From the NCBI GenBank assembly GCA_039184335.1, contig JBCDBD010000008.1, positions 1 to 64,000 of the forward strand: 64,000 nucleotides of DNA. The letters run 5' to 3'. The position numbers and the translations under genes are program-made. Source of the DNA: JBCDBD01 sp039184335 (lineage in GTDB: Bacteria > Bacteroidota > Bacteroidia > Flavobacteriales > Flavobacteriaceae). Position 1 is the first letter of the stretch. Each line of letters begins with the position of its first letter. This document shows, piece after piece, positions 1 to 8,780 of the stretch. Under the pieces are notes generated by a model. That model was not told the origin of the DNA. It was given only the letters and a program-made list of their open reading frames with translations, and made no database searches.

Positions 1-232
1 AGTGTTTTCATATAATCGCTATGGTATGGTATTCGTTGAAAATGCAAGCAAAAATAGGAAATTATACTGCAAGTAGAAGGCACTAAAAATTATAAAATCC
101 CAAATTTATTATGCATGCATAATAAATTTTTACTTTTTTTTGATTTTTAGTGCCTTCTACTTGCAGTATAATTTCCTATTTTTGCTTGCATTTTCAACGA
201 ATACCATACCATAGCGATTATATGAAAACACT
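1..232. repeat. Large inverted repeat (two perfect 90-nt arms) at the window edge
   Basis: Positions 1-90 are the exact reverse complement of 143-232, with no mismatch in 90 bases. The 52-nt centre is not simply symmetric, but contains its own perfect 28-nt palindrome at 102-129, centred one base away from the centre of the large arms. The right arm carries the probable promoter and the first 11 bases of pdhB; the left arm therefore carries a mirrored copy of the same promoter and start codon pointing out of the window. It may be a genuine divergent duplication or a sequencing/assembly palindrome at a contig end. Confidence 0.95.
177..184 (+). promoter_or_regulatory. Candidate -7 promoter element for pdhB
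   Basis: TATTTTTG matches the Bacteroidota -7 consensus TAnnTTTG and lies 37 nt before the ATG at 222. The only nearby TTG (161-163) is 13 nt upstream, which is shorter than the usual -33/-7 spacing, so the -33 element is unclear. The same box occurs mirrored in the left arm of the inverted repeat. Confidence 0.4.
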
Positions 233-1199
233 ACAATTTAGGCAAGCCATTGCTGAGGCCATGACAGAAGAAATGAGACTGGACGATACCATATATTTGA
301 TGGGGGAGGAAGTAGCCGAATATAATGGGGCTTACAAGGCTTCAAAAGGCATGTTGGATGAATTTGGCCCCGAACGCGTTCTTGATACCCCCATCTCTGA
401 ATTGGGTTTTGCGGGTATTGGTGTGGGATCGGCCATGAACGGCAACAGGCCGATCATTGAGTTTATGACCTTTAATTTTTCATTGGTAGGTATCGATCAG
501 ATCATTAATAATGCCGCCAAGATCAGACAAATGTCTGGGGGGCAGTTCCCATGTCCGATTGTATTTAGGGGGCCTACCGCATCAGCCGGCCAACTGGCGG
601 CTACCCATTCACAGGCTTTTGAAAGCTGGTATGCCAACTGTCCTGGGCTAAAAGTGGTAGTTCCTTCCAATCCCGCAGACGCCAAGGGATTGTTAAAATC
701 GGCCATTCGCGATGACGACCCTGTTATTTTTATGGAGTCGGAGCAGATGTACGGCGACAAGGGCGAAGTACCTGAAGGAGAATATACCATTCCGTTAGGG
801 GTGGCCGATGTCAAAAGGACAGGCAAAGATGTCACCATTGTCTCATTCGGAAAAATTATCAAAGAAGCCTACAAAGCAGCTGATGAATTGGAAAAGGAAG
901 GTATCAGTTGTGAGGTCATTGATTTGAGAACGGTTCGCCCTATGGATTATGAAGCCATCTTGAATTCCGTCAAAAAAACGAATCGATTGGTCATTCTTGA
1001 AGAAGCTTGGCCTTTTGGCAATGTAGCCACCGAAATCATTTACCATGTTCAAGATAAAGCTTTTGACTATTTAGATGCGCCGATTGTCAAATTGAATACG
1101 GCAGATACCCCTGCCCCATATTCACCTGTTTTGTTAGCAGAATGGTTACCAAATTATCAAGATGTAATCAAGGCTGTTAAGAAAGTGTTATATAAATAA
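222..1199 (+). CDS. pdhB: Pyruvate dehydrogenase E1 component, beta subunit
   Basis: 325-residue beta subunit of the thiamine-diphosphate-dependent E1 enzyme, which with the alpha subunit decarboxylates pyruvate and acetylates the lipoyl E2 of the pyruvate dehydrogenase complex in the cytoplasm. The N-terminal transketolase-type domain starts MKTLQFRQAIAEAM and contains the GEEVAEYNGAYKASKG segment and the PISELGFAGIGVG segment typical of E1 beta; the C-terminal transketolase domain carries VVPSNPADAKGLL and the VIDLRTVRPMD segment. I chose ATG 222 because the in-frame upstream extension (from 150) lies wholly inside the inverted repeat and resembles no E1 beta. Full length for the family. 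The alpha subunit and E2 are not in the window. Identity is secure; the upstream junction is suspicious. Confidence 0.93.
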   Translation: MKTLQFRQAIAEAMTEEMRLDDTIYLMGEEVAEYNGAYKASKGMLDEFGPERVLDTPISELGFAGIGVGSAMNGNRPIIEFMTFNFSLVGIDQIINNAAKIRQMSGGQFPCPIVFRGPTASAGQLAATHSQAFESWYANCPGLKVVVPSNPADAKGLLKSAIRDDDPVIFMESEQMYGDKGEVPEGEYTIPLGVADVKRTGKDVTIVSFGKIIKEAYKAADELEKEGISCEVIDLRTVRPMDYEAILNSVKKTNRLVILEEAWPFGNVATEIIYHVQDKAFDYLDAPIVKLNTADTPAPYSPVLLAEWLPNYQDVIKAVKKVLYK

Positions 1200-1362
1200 C
1201 GAGCAAGCTATTGTAAGGTATATTTATATTCTCGCTGACTTGACAGTTGCCGAGGTTTTTTTAGGAATAGTTTTTGATAAAAAGTTACACTAAAACCAAA
1301 AAGACCACCTAGTGGTTGCATGGCTTTGTAAGGCCATTGATTTTTACACCATCTATCAAAAT

Positions 1363-3858
1363 ATGAAAAAAATCTTTTTTCTATTCCTGTTGTTATGTTA
1401 TGTCTTTTCAAATGCCCAAACAAAAGTAGGTGGTATTGTAGTTGATGAAGCAGGAGATCCAGTCGCCTTTGCAAACATTATTTTTAAAGATACTTCTGAA
1501 GGTACCATCACCAACGATAATGGCCGTTTCTATTTTGAATCTGATAATACGCACACTTCGATCATGGTCTCCTTTATCGGGTATGAGACCAAAGAAGTGA
1601 AGTTGGCGGCAAAGGTCAATTACGAGGTTGAGATTGTTTTGGCCGAGTCTACCGAAAAATTGGATGAGGTAGTTGTTTTTACCGGTAAGCAATCAAAGAA
1701 AAATAATCCCGCGGTCGAGATTCTAAAAAAGATATGGGCCAAGAAAAGGCAAAATGGTGTACGCAAGTTCAAAAGCTATCAATATGATAAATACGAAAAG
1801 GTAGAATTTGACTTGAACACGATTGATAGTGCGCTTATAAAAAGTAAGCTTTTCAGGGGGTTGGAGTTTATTTTTGAAGATTTGGACACCTCTAGAATTA
1901 CAGGCAAGACCTATTTGCCCATTTTTTTGAACGAGGTGTTCTCAAAAGTGTATGGTGACAATCGCCTTGAACTGGAAAAAGAAGATGTTTTGGGAAACAA
2001 GAACTCTGGCTTTGGCGGCAATCAAGGAATCACAGCTTTTGTTGAGGATCTGTATTCTGACTACGATATTTATGACAACTATCTCAAGTTCTTTGATAAG
2101 AGTTTTACAAGTCCATTGTCAAAAACAGGAGTTGATACCTATAACTATGCATTGTCTGATAGTACTTTTATCGATGATAAGTGGTGCTATAACATCGTCT
2201 ACTATCCCAGGCGTAAAAACGAATTGACGTTTAAAGGTGATTTCTGGGTCAATGACACCACTTTTGCAATAAAGAAAATCAATCTAGAGGTTACCAAAAG
2301 TGCCAATATCAATTGGGTCAAGGAAATTTATATAGAACAGGATTTTGATGTGGTCAATGATTCGGTGTTTCTACTGAAAAGGGACTATATGCTCAGTGAC
2401 TTTAGCTTTTCAAAAAAAGAGAAATCAAGGGGCGTCTATGGTAAGCGGACAACCGTTTATGACAACTATACTTTTGATGTGATCAGACCCAAGGAATTTT
2501 ATAAGGCAGAATCAGATCCCTATGACCCCCGGGTTTTTGGTCGTGATAGCACATTTTGGAGAAATGCCCGTTTAGAGAGTTTAAATGATGATGAATCTGG
2601 AATTTTTAAATTGTTGGATACCTTAAAAACGGTTCCCAAATTCAAGACCTACTACAATATCGTCAGTATTTTGGGCTCTGGATATATTGAGATAGACAAA
2701 TGGAACATAGATATTGGGGATATCTACAGCACTGTTGGTTTCAATGATGCTGAAGGTTTTCGGGTACGGGGAGGTGCCCGTACGTATTTTGGGCAAAATG
2801 ACCCATGGCGGCTTGAAGCCTATATGGCCTATGGTTTTGATGATCGAAAGTTCAAGCATGGGTTTTCAGCCAAATTTTTACTGGATCGAAAAAATAGGCT
2901 TATCCTTTCTGGGGGTAACCGACGTGATATTGAACAGTTAGGCATCAGCCTTACGGCAACCAATGATGTTTTGGGCAGGAGTATCGCATCTTCATCATTG
3001 GTGACCGTAGGTGCAAATGACCGACTGACCAACATTAATCTTTCTACATTTAATATTGAAATGGAACCCGTGAAGAATTTTAGGATTCGTTTCGGGGGGT
3101 CTTTTCGCACACTTAGTTCTGCCTTGCCAGAATCTTTCAGCTTGGATTATGTGGATCCCGGTTCCCCAACAGGAATCTCTTCTGAAATCAAACAGTTTGA
3201 TTTCAATACCACATTGATTTACACTCCTGGCAAGCGTACCATTGGATATGGGGTCGAACGAAATGATGTCAATGAAAACTACAGCACCCTTTTATTGAAC
3301 TACACCAAAGGAACAAGCGGTTTTTTAGAGAGTGATTTTGATTATGAACGTGTTCAGTTTTCCTATACCCAACCATGGCAATTGGGCGGATTCGGAAGGT
3401 TGTTGTCAACAGTGGAAATAGGGAAGACCTTTGGTGATATCCCTTTAGGGCTATTGAGTGTCATTCCCGGTAACCAAACACTTTTTTCATTATATAACAC
3501 CTTTCCAAACCTTGACTTCTATGAGTTTGTCACCGATACCTATGCTACCGTACATTTAGAACACAATTTCAATGGCCGCCTGTTTTCAAGAATTCCCTTT
3601 CTACGTAAATTCAACCTACGCGAAATTGTGGGGCTTCGTGGGGCTTGGGGCGAGCTTTCTGATGATAATATTGCATTGAGTGCCCCAGCGAACATTCCCT
3701 TGATTGCCCCAGATGATGAAATTTATTGGGAATATTCCTTTGGGGTGGGCAATATCTTCAAAATCTTTCGACTCGATTTCAATTTCAGGGGCAATTATTT
3801 AGACAATCCAGATGCAAGAGCATTTGGGGTAACCGGAACTTTTGGGTTCAGTTTCTAA
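1363..3858 (+). CDS. DUF5686 outer-membrane protein with N-terminal carboxypeptidase-regulatory-like domain
   Basis: 831-residue envelope protein. Residues 1-19 form a signal peptide (FFLFLLLCYVFSNAQ). Residues about 20-105 are a CarboxypepD_reg-like beta sandwich (VGGIVVDEAGDPVAFANI, then DNGRFYFES and SFIGYETKEV), as seen at the N-terminus of TonB-dependent proteins. The remainder is the DUF5686 region, with many alternating beta strands and a C-terminal strand ending in Phe (VTGTFGFSF), consistent with an outer-membrane barrel. Function is unknown. The start at 1363 gives the signal peptide directly; an in-frame start at 1312 would add 17 residues before it. It stands alone between pdhB and ppa. 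Confidence 0.88.
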   Translation: MKKIFFLFLLLCYVFSNAQTKVGGIVVDEAGDPVAFANIIFKDTSEGTITNDNGRFYFESDNTHTSIMVSFIGYETKEVKLAAKVNYEVEIVLAESTEKLDEVVVFTGKQSKKNNPAVEILKKIWAKKRQNGVRKFKSYQYDKYEKVEFDLNTIDSALIKSKLFRGLEFIFEDLDTSRITGKTYLPIFLNEVFSKVYGDNRLELEKEDVLGNKNSGFGGNQGITAFVEDLYSDYDIYDNYLKFFDKSFTSPLSKTGVDTYNYALSDSTFIDDKWCYNIVYYPRRKNELTFKGDFWVNDTTFAIKKINLEVTKSANINWVKEIYIEQDFDVVNDSVFLLKRDYMLSDFSFSKKEKSRGVYGKRTTVYDNYTFDVIRPKEFYKAESDPYDPRVFGRDSTFWRNARLESLNDDESGIFKLLDTLKTVPKFKTYYNIVSILGSGYIEIDKWNIDIGDIYSTVGFNDAEGFRVRGGARTYFGQNDPWRLEAYMAYGFDDRKFKHGFSAKFLLDRKNRLILSGGNRRDIEQLGISLTATNDVLGRSIASSSLVTVGANDRLTNINLSTFNIEMEPVKNFRIRFGGSFRTLSSALPESFSLDYVDPGSPTGISSEIKQFDFNTTLIYTPGKRTIGYGVERNDVNENYSTLLLNYTKGTSGFLESDFDYERVQFSYTQPWQLGGFGRLLSTVEIGKTFGDIPLGLLSVIPGNQTLFSLYNTFPNLDFYEFVTDTYATVHLEHNFNGRLFSRIPFLRKFNLREIVGLRGAWGELSDDNIALSAPANIPLIAPDDEIYWEYSFGVGNIFKIFRLDFNFRGNYLDNPDARAFGVTGTFGFSF

Positions 3859-3926
3859 TGATGATGTTGTCTTAATTTGTATACGTTCATTTTACTGGTA
3901 TCTTTAACGAATTAAATGGAAATGCA

Positions 3927-4454
3927 ATGGCAGCAGAGAAAAATGTATCCTTTGATGTTTTGATTGAAATTCCCAAAGGCAGTAGAAATAAGTACGAGTA
4001 TGATTTCACATTGCATAAAATTCGGTTCGATCGCACCTTGTTTTCGTCAATGATGTATCCTGGTGACTATGGTTTTGTGCCAGAGACCTTGGCATTGGAC
4101 AAAGATCCGTTAGATGTACTGGTATTAGGTACCGAACCCACCTATCCCATGGTGGTCATGGAGGTGAAGCCTATAGGGGTGTTTCATATGACCGATGAGA
4201 AAGGACCCGATGAAAAAATTATTTGCGTTCCTGTGAACGATCCCGTTTGGGGCAAGAAAAATGACATCAGCGATATCAATCCACACCGATTGAAAGAAAT
4301 CGATCACTTTTTCAAAGTCTACAAAGATTTGGAAGAAAAGAAGGTAGATACCGGTGGCTGGGGCGATGCCAAGGATGCTATTAAAATATACCACCAATGC
4401 GTAAGGCGCTACGAAGAAAGCGAGCATAAAAAGAAGCGTACTTTTATCATTTAG
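3927..4454 (+). CDS. ppa: Soluble inorganic pyrophosphatase (family I)
   Basis: 175-residue cytoplasmic enzyme hydrolysing pyrophosphate to phosphate, which pulls biosynthetic reactions forward. It has the family I signature DKDPLDVLVL with its Asp metal ligands, the substrate-binding IPKGSRNKYEYD segment, and MMYPGDYGFVPETLA. Length matches bacterial family I enzymes. It is followed by a good terminator (4477-4509) and then by the membrane-bound pyrophosphatase, so two enzymes for the same substrate, one wasting and one conserving the energy, are neighbours. Separate transcription is likely because a terminator and a promoter-like box lie between them. Confidence 0.95.
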   Translation: MAAEKNVSFDVLIEIPKGSRNKYEYDFTLHKIRFDRTLFSSMMYPGDYGFVPETLALDKDPLDVLVLGTEPTYPMVVMEVKPIGVFHMTDEKGPDEKIICVPVNDPVWGKKNDISDINPHRLKEIDHFFKVYKDLEEKKVDTGGWGDAKDAIKIYHQCVRRYEESEHKKKRTFII

Positions 4455-4476
4455 AAAAAAAAGACCCTTGAAAATC

Positions 4477-4509
4477 AGTTACTTTTGCTCAAGAAAGTGA
4501 CTTTTTTTA
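4477..4509 (+). terminator. Rho-independent terminator after ppa
   Basis: A 9-bp stem (AGTTACTTT at 4477-4485 with AAAGTGACT at 4494-4502, one G-U pair), an 8-nt loop, and a run of seven T. Confidence 0.8.
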
Positions 4510-4525
4510 TTATAACGTATTTTAC

Positions 4526-4533
4526 TACTTTTG
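4526..4533 (+). promoter_or_regulatory. Candidate -7 element for hppA
   Basis: TACTTTTG fits TAnnTTTG and lies 30 nt before the hppA ATG, just after the ppa terminator. No clear TTG is seen at the -33 position. Confidence 0.45.
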
Positions 4534-4563
4534 CCACCACTAAAAAAACTTAAAAACTTTTAT

Positions 4564-6966
4564 ATGGAATCAATCGTACCTTATTTATGGGGTTTTGGTG
4601 TATTGGGACTATTGTATGTCTTCATTAAGAACGCGTGGGTCTCGAAACAGGCAGTTGGCGAAGAAAAAATGGCACGTATTGCCAAGAACATTGCCGATGG
4701 GGCCATGTCTTTTCTTAAAGCGGAGTATAAAATCTTGGCCATTTTTGTTATAGCGGTGGCTATTTTGCTATTCTTCAAGGGTAGAGTTGAAGAAGGCTCG
4801 AATGGCATGGTAGCCATATCGTTCATCGTTGGTGCCATCTGTTCAGCACTTGCTGGGTTTATTGGCATGAAAGTGGCTACCAAGGCCAATGTACGAACCA
4901 CAAATGCCGCGAGAACCTCACTGAGCAAAGCGTTGGAGGTTGCTTTCGCAGGAGGTTCTGTAATGGGGCTTGGTGTTGTAGGATTGGGTGTACTCGGCTT
5001 GAGTGGTCTTTTCATGATATATAGCAGTCAAGGTTGGGGAATCAGTGAAGTGTTGAATGTACTTTCAGGTTTCTCGTTAGGTGCTTCATCCATTGCACTT
5101 TTTGCCCGTGTTGGTGGTGGTATTTACACCAAGGCCGCAGATGTTGGGGCCGATTTAGTGGGTAAGGTTGAAGCAGGTATTCCTGAAGATCACCCTTTGA
5201 ATCCAGCGACCATTGCAGATAATGTCGGTGATAATGTCGGTGACGTTGCCGGTATGGGGGCTGACCTTTTTGAATCATATGTAGGTTCAATTATCGGAAC
5301 CATGGTACTCGGGGCGGTTTTCGCCACCTTACCTGAATTTCAAGCCGCTTTTAATGGTCTGGGGGCGGTTTACCTTCCCCTGGCACTGGCAGCTGTGGGC
5401 ATCGTAATGTCCATTATCGGTACTTTCTTTGTACGGGTCAAAGATGGAGGAAATCCACAAACTGCATTGAACATAGGAGAATTTGGATCAGCTGCCCTGA
5501 TGCTGATCGCTTCCTATTTCTTGATTACCAATATGCTTCCTGAATCTTGGATGGAAGATGGTAAGGCCTATTCGGCCATGGGTGTTTTTTGGGCTACAAT
5601 TGCTGGTTTGGTAGCCGGATTGGCTGTGGGTAAGGTGACCGAATATTATACGGGAACAGGAACAAAGCCTGTAAATTCTATTGTCCGCCAATCAGAAACA
5701 GGTGCTGCCACCAATATCATCGCAGGTCTGGGAGTAGGTATGATGTCTACAGCAATCCCCATCATTTTGATTGCTGCTGCGATTTTGGTATCACACTACT
5801 TTGCTGGTCTGTATGGAATAGCCATAGCAGCCGTAGGAATGTTGGCGAACACCGGTATTCAGTTGGCCGTTGATGCCTACGGACCTATTTCTGACAATGC
5901 AGGTGGTATTGCCGAGATGGCCGAACTACCAAGTGAGGTTCGCGAACGCACTGATAAATTGGATGCTGTAGGTAATACCACTGCTGCAATAGGTAAAGGA
6001 TTTGCCATTGCTTCGGCGGCTTTGACCGCCCTGGCACTTTTTGCTGCCTTTATGAAGACCGCAGGGGTGAAGTCCATCGATGTGTCACAGCCCGATATCA
6101 TGGCCGGATTGTTGATAGGGGGTATGTTGCCCTTTGTATTTTCGGCACTTTCAATGAATGCGGTAGGTCGTGCCGCTATGGCAATGATTGAAGAAGTACG
6201 CCGTCAGTTCCGTGATATTCCCGCATTGAAAGCAGCCTTGGAAGTCATGGTGAAATACGATGCTGATATTTCTAAAGCGACAGACGCCGACCGTAAAATT
6301 TTTGATGCAGCCGATGGAGTTGCTGAATACGATAAATGTGTGGCCATTTCAACCACAGCTTCCATCAAAGAAATGGTGTTGCCAGGCTTACTGGCCATTG
6401 CGGTACCTGTAGCCGTTGGTTTTATCGGAGGTGCAGAAATGCTTGGGGGATTGCTTGCCGGGGTGACCACAGCAGGTGTATTGATGGCCATTTTTCAGTC
6501 CAATGCGGGTGGAGCTTGGGATAATGCGAAGAAAACCATTGAGAGTGATGGACGAAAAGGAAGTGATGCACATAAGGCTGCAGTGGTTGGCGATACCGTT
6601 GGGGATCCCTTCAAAGATACGTCGGGCCCATCATTGAACATTCTACTGAAATTGATGAGCGTGGTGGCCCTTGTCATTGCACCAAGTTTGGTCAGTCTCT
6701 CTTCTGCGGATGAAATGGGTATGTTGAGCGAAAATGGGGCCAAAATTTCAATCACTACCGATGGTATGAAAACAACCCAACAAGTGGAAAAGCAGATTCG
6801 TGTTGCAATAAGCAATACGCCAGATGGTGCCTTTAAGGCCATGGTAACCACTACTTTTGAAAGTAATGGAAAGAAAACAACCGAAGTAAAGGAATTTATG
6901 GGTGCCACGAAGGAAGAGGTAAATGCCAAGGTAGCGACCTATAAGAAAGGAATTGGTATCGAATAA
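4564..6966 (+). CDS. hppA: Membrane-bound ion-translocating pyrophosphatase, K+-dependent type, with C-terminal tail
   Basis: 800-residue inner-membrane enzyme coupling pyrophosphate hydrolysis to export of H+ and/or Na+. About 16 hydrophobic segments are visible. Catalytic signatures are DVGADLVGKVE near residue 200 and DNVGDNVGDVAGMGADLFESY; the second substrate loop includes AYGPISDNAGGIAEM and GDTVGDPFKDTSGPS. The GNTTAA motif has Ala where K+-independent enzymes have Lys, so K+ dependence is inferred. Whether it moves H+, Na+ or both cannot be read. The last membrane segment ends near residue 712 and is followed by about 88 hydrophilic residues absent from the typical core. ATG 4564 is chosen over an in-frame start at 4531, which falls inside the promoter-like box. 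Confidence 0.95.
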   Translation: MESIVPYLWGFGVLGLLYVFIKNAWVSKQAVGEEKMARIAKNIADGAMSFLKAEYKILAIFVIAVAILLFFKGRVEEGSNGMVAISFIVGAICSALAGFIGMKVATKANVRTTNAARTSLSKALEVAFAGGSVMGLGVVGLGVLGLSGLFMIYSSQGWGISEVLNVLSGFSLGASSIALFARVGGGIYTKAADVGADLVGKVEAGIPEDHPLNPATIADNVGDNVGDVAGMGADLFESYVGSIIGTMVLGAVFATLPEFQAAFNGLGAVYLPLALAAVGIVMSIIGTFFVRVKDGGNPQTALNIGEFGSAALMLIASYFLITNMLPESWMEDGKAYSAMGVFWATIAGLVAGLAVGKVTEYYTGTGTKPVNSIVRQSETGAATNIIAGLGVGMMSTAIPIILIAAAILVSHYFAGLYGIAIAAVGMLANTGIQLAVDAYGPISDNAGGIAEMAELPSEVRERTDKLDAVGNTTAAIGKGFAIASAALTALALFAAFMKTAGVKSIDVSQPDIMAGLLIGGMLPFVFSALSMNAVGRAAMAMIEEVRRQFRDIPALKAALEVMVKYDADISKATDADRKIFDAADGVAEYDKCVAISTTASIKEMVLPGLLAIAVPVAVGFIGGAEMLGGLLAGVTTAGVLMAIFQSNAGGAWDNAKKTIESDGRKGSDAHKAAVVGDTVGDPFKDTSGPSLNILLKLMSVVALVIAPSLVSLSSADEMGMLSENGAKISITTDGMKTTQQVEKQIRVAISNTPDGAFKAMVTTTFESNGKKTTEVKEFMGATKEEVNAKVATYKKGIGIE

Positions 6967-6997
6967 ACGGTTTCAAGACTATTCGAATAAGTTAAAC

Positions 6998-7031
6998 CGT
7001 GCCCCATGGCCATAGGGGCACGTTTTTTTTT
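6998..7031 (+). terminator. Rho-independent terminator after hppA
   Basis: Perfect 8-bp stem CGTGCCCC (6998-7005) with GGGGCACG (7015-7022), 9-nt loop, followed by nine T. It separates hppA from the convergent TonB-like gene. Confidence 0.9.
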
Positions 7032-7048
7032 GTTTTATATGGTTTGAC

Positions 7049-7753
7049 CTAGTTCAGTTTGAAGGTAATGGGAATACTGAATGGTACCTTTACGGCATTT
7101 CCCCGTTGTTTGCCAGGGGTCATTTTGGGGAGTTTTGAAATGATACGTGCGGCCTCTGTTTCTAAACTTTCGTGTGGGCCACGCATTTTGATTTCTCCTA
7201 TGCTACCATTTTTTTGAATCGTGAATACAATGTTTACACGACCTTGTAACCCCATTTCTTGTGCGATTTCTGGATATTTGAAATTTCGTCTGATATGCTT
7301 TAACATCATTTCTTGAAAACAGGCCTTTTTATCCTTGACATTTTCACAACCGGGGAAAATAGGAGCATCTTCTATAACCCAGAATGGAACTTCTTCAGGT
7401 TCATTGATTTCGACCACTTCAATCTCGGATACCTCCGCAATCTCGGTATCTTGATTGATGTCATCTGATTCAATGACCGTCTCGTCAATAATTTCATGGT
7501 CTTTTACGACTTCAATGACCGGAGGGGTCTTAATTTTTGGTTTCGGTGGTTTTGGCACGACCACAACGGGGGGAAGTATTTCATCGATTACCTCTGGCTT
7601 GTTCAATTCGGGATCATAACCGACCTCGCGATCAAAAGTCTTCCACTCAATTACCGTATAGCTCATCATTAACACTGTTGTCAAACCTATCAAAAAATAG
7701 AGGGTTGAATTCTTTTTAAGATTCGACTTTGGATTTTTCTTTGCTTCCATCAT
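7049..7753 (-). CDS. TonB-family energy transducer protein
   Basis: 234-residue periplasm-spanning protein expected to transmit proton-motive energy from ExbBD to outer-membrane receptors. One N-terminal membrane segment (about residues 18-40), then a Pro/Glu/Val-rich spacer with PPVVVVPKPPKPK, then a C-terminal TonB domain (FKYPEIAQEMGLQGRVNIVF through VPFSIPITFKLN). No exbB/exbD genes are adjacent, so it may be an auxiliary TonB. The start region reads ATGATG; the first ATG is used. The start codons lie within a 7-bp inverted repeat (7748-7754 with 7766-7772) that could hide the initiation site in the mRNA; this is weak evidence of translational control. Confidence 0.88.
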   Translation of the reverse strand: MMEAKKNPKSNLKKNSTLYFLIGLTTVLMMSYTVIEWKTFDREVGYDPELNKPEVIDEILPPVVVVPKPPKPKIKTPPVIEVVKDHEIIDETVIESDDINQDTEIAEVSEIEVVEINEPEEVPFWVIEDAPIFPGCENVKDKKACFQEMMLKHIRRNFKYPEIAQEMGLQGRVNIVFTIQKNGSIGEIKMRGPHESLETEAARIISKLPKMTPGKQRGNAVKVPFSIPITFKLN

Positions 7754-7944
7754 TTTAGATTTTAGAATGATGAGCCCAAGTTAGGTGATGTTGCTTCTGG
7801 ATCAAAGCGGAAATGAGGGAAGTGTTTTTTTAAGTGAGGGAAAGGGGATGTAGTTTTTTATTGATGGTGTCTTAAGAGCCGGGTTCCAACAAAAAAACAT
7901 ACGAGACCATTCGGTGATTTTTGATGTTGGACATATCAAAAAAA

Positions 7945-8559
7945 TTAAAAGAGACCATGAATTTCAGCACCAATGCGGTTAATGACCTCGCCTAGATCCT
8001 CAGGCTTGTCCACAAAATTGACATTGTCCACATCAACAATCAATAGTTTACCCTTTTCATATGTATTTACCCAAGCTTCATAGCGTTCATTCAGACGGCT
8101 CAAATAATCAATGGAGATGCTGTTTTCATACTCCCGACCACGTTTATGGATCTGGTTTACCAAATTGGGGATGGAACTGCGAAGATAGATCAATAGGTCA
8201 GGGGGCTGTACCAAACTTTCCATCAGTTCAAAGAGACTTTTATAGTTTTCAAAGTCACGGTTGGTCATCAACCCCATGGCATGTAAGTTCGGCGCAAAAA
8301 TATGGGCATCTTCATAAATGGTACGGTCTTGGATCACACTTTTGCCACTTTCACGTATTTTTAAGATCTGTCGGTATCGACTGTTCAGAAAATAGATTTG
8401 GAGGTTGAAGCTCCAACGTTCCATTTGGGTGTAAAAATCGTCTAAATAAGGGTTGTCGACCACGTCTTCAAAATGCGCATCCCATTTGTAATGTTTTGAT
8501 AATAAAGTGGTTAAAGTAGTTTTTCCTGCTCCAATGTTTCCGGCAACGGCAATATGCAT
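7945..8559 (-). CDS. Deoxynucleoside kinase
   Basis: 204-residue cytoplasmic kinase that phosphorylates deoxynucleosides in nucleotide salvage. P-loop GNIGAGKTT at residues 7-15, the DVVDNPYLDDFY substrate segment, the DRTIYEDA segment with the conserved Asp-Arg, and a Lys/Arg-rich LID (HKRGREYE). Length matches the dNK/dGK family. Substrate preference (dA/dG/dC/T) cannot be read. It is transcribed away from metK; there is no obvious operon partner. About 190 nt between it and the TonB gene hold nothing recognisable. Confidence 0.9.
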   Translation of the reverse strand: MHIAVAGNIGAGKTTLTTLLSKHYKWDAHFEDVVDNPYLDDFYTQMERWSFNLQIYFLNSRYRQILKIRESGKSVIQDRTIYEDAHIFAPNLHAMGLMTNRDFENYKSLFELMESLVQPPDLLIYLRSSIPNLVNQIHKRGREYENSISIDYLSRLNERYEAWVNTYEKGKLLIVDVDNVNFVDKPEDLGEVINRIGAEIHGLF

Positions 8560-8688
8560 GGTGTGCGGTGTTTAGTGCTTTTGGTGTTGATCTTTATCAA
8601 AAGAAGGTAATCGCAATATACAACGAATATCCTGTCCGTAGAAAAAAATGAGATGAAATACAATGAGGCCAATCCACGTTATTAAATT

Positions 8689-8717
8689 TTGTTTTACCTG
8701 TTAAATATGTACTTTTG
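8689..8717 (+). promoter_or_regulatory. Promoter for metK
   Basis: TTG at 8689-8691, an 18-nt spacer, and TACTTTTG at 8710-8717 give a near-ideal Bacteroidota promoter. Transcription would begin about ten bases later, just upstream of the SAM-II-like element. Confidence 0.7.
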
Positions 8718-8730
8718 CGAGACAAATTTT

Positions 8731-8780
8731 TGAGGATGGATTTGACTGATTGCAACCTCGTGAAAAATGCTAAAGCAGTG
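8731..8780 (+). ncRNA. SAM-II-type riboswitch in the metK leader
   Basis: The leader contains the conserved core of the SAM-II pseudoknot riboswitch: P1 GAGG (8732-8735) pairing with CCTC (8756-8759); the invariant-looking GATTTGA at 8739-8745; TTGCA at 8750-8754; and GTGAAAAATGCTAAA immediately after P1. The pseudoknot is formed by ACTG (8745-8748) with CAGT (8776-8779), at the positions where the remembered metX SAM-II RNA pairs CC with GG, i.e. apparently compensatory changes. A gene that makes SAM follows. The element begins about ten bases after the inferred transcription start. The metK ATG is about 53 nt further on, so the pseudoknot does not obviously cover the ribosome site. Confidence 0.78.

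Noticed and set aside
150..221. In-frame extension of pdhB back to position 150
   Set aside because: It lies entirely in the inverted repeat, overlaps the promoter-like box and resembles no E1 beta sequence; ATG 222 gives the family N-terminus.
4581..5015. 144-residue open frame antisense to hppA
   Set aside because: It is a shadow of the hppA reading frame with Pro/Thr/Ala-rich composition and no start signal; the same holds for the other long antisense frames in hppA, metK, metH and sthA-like genes.
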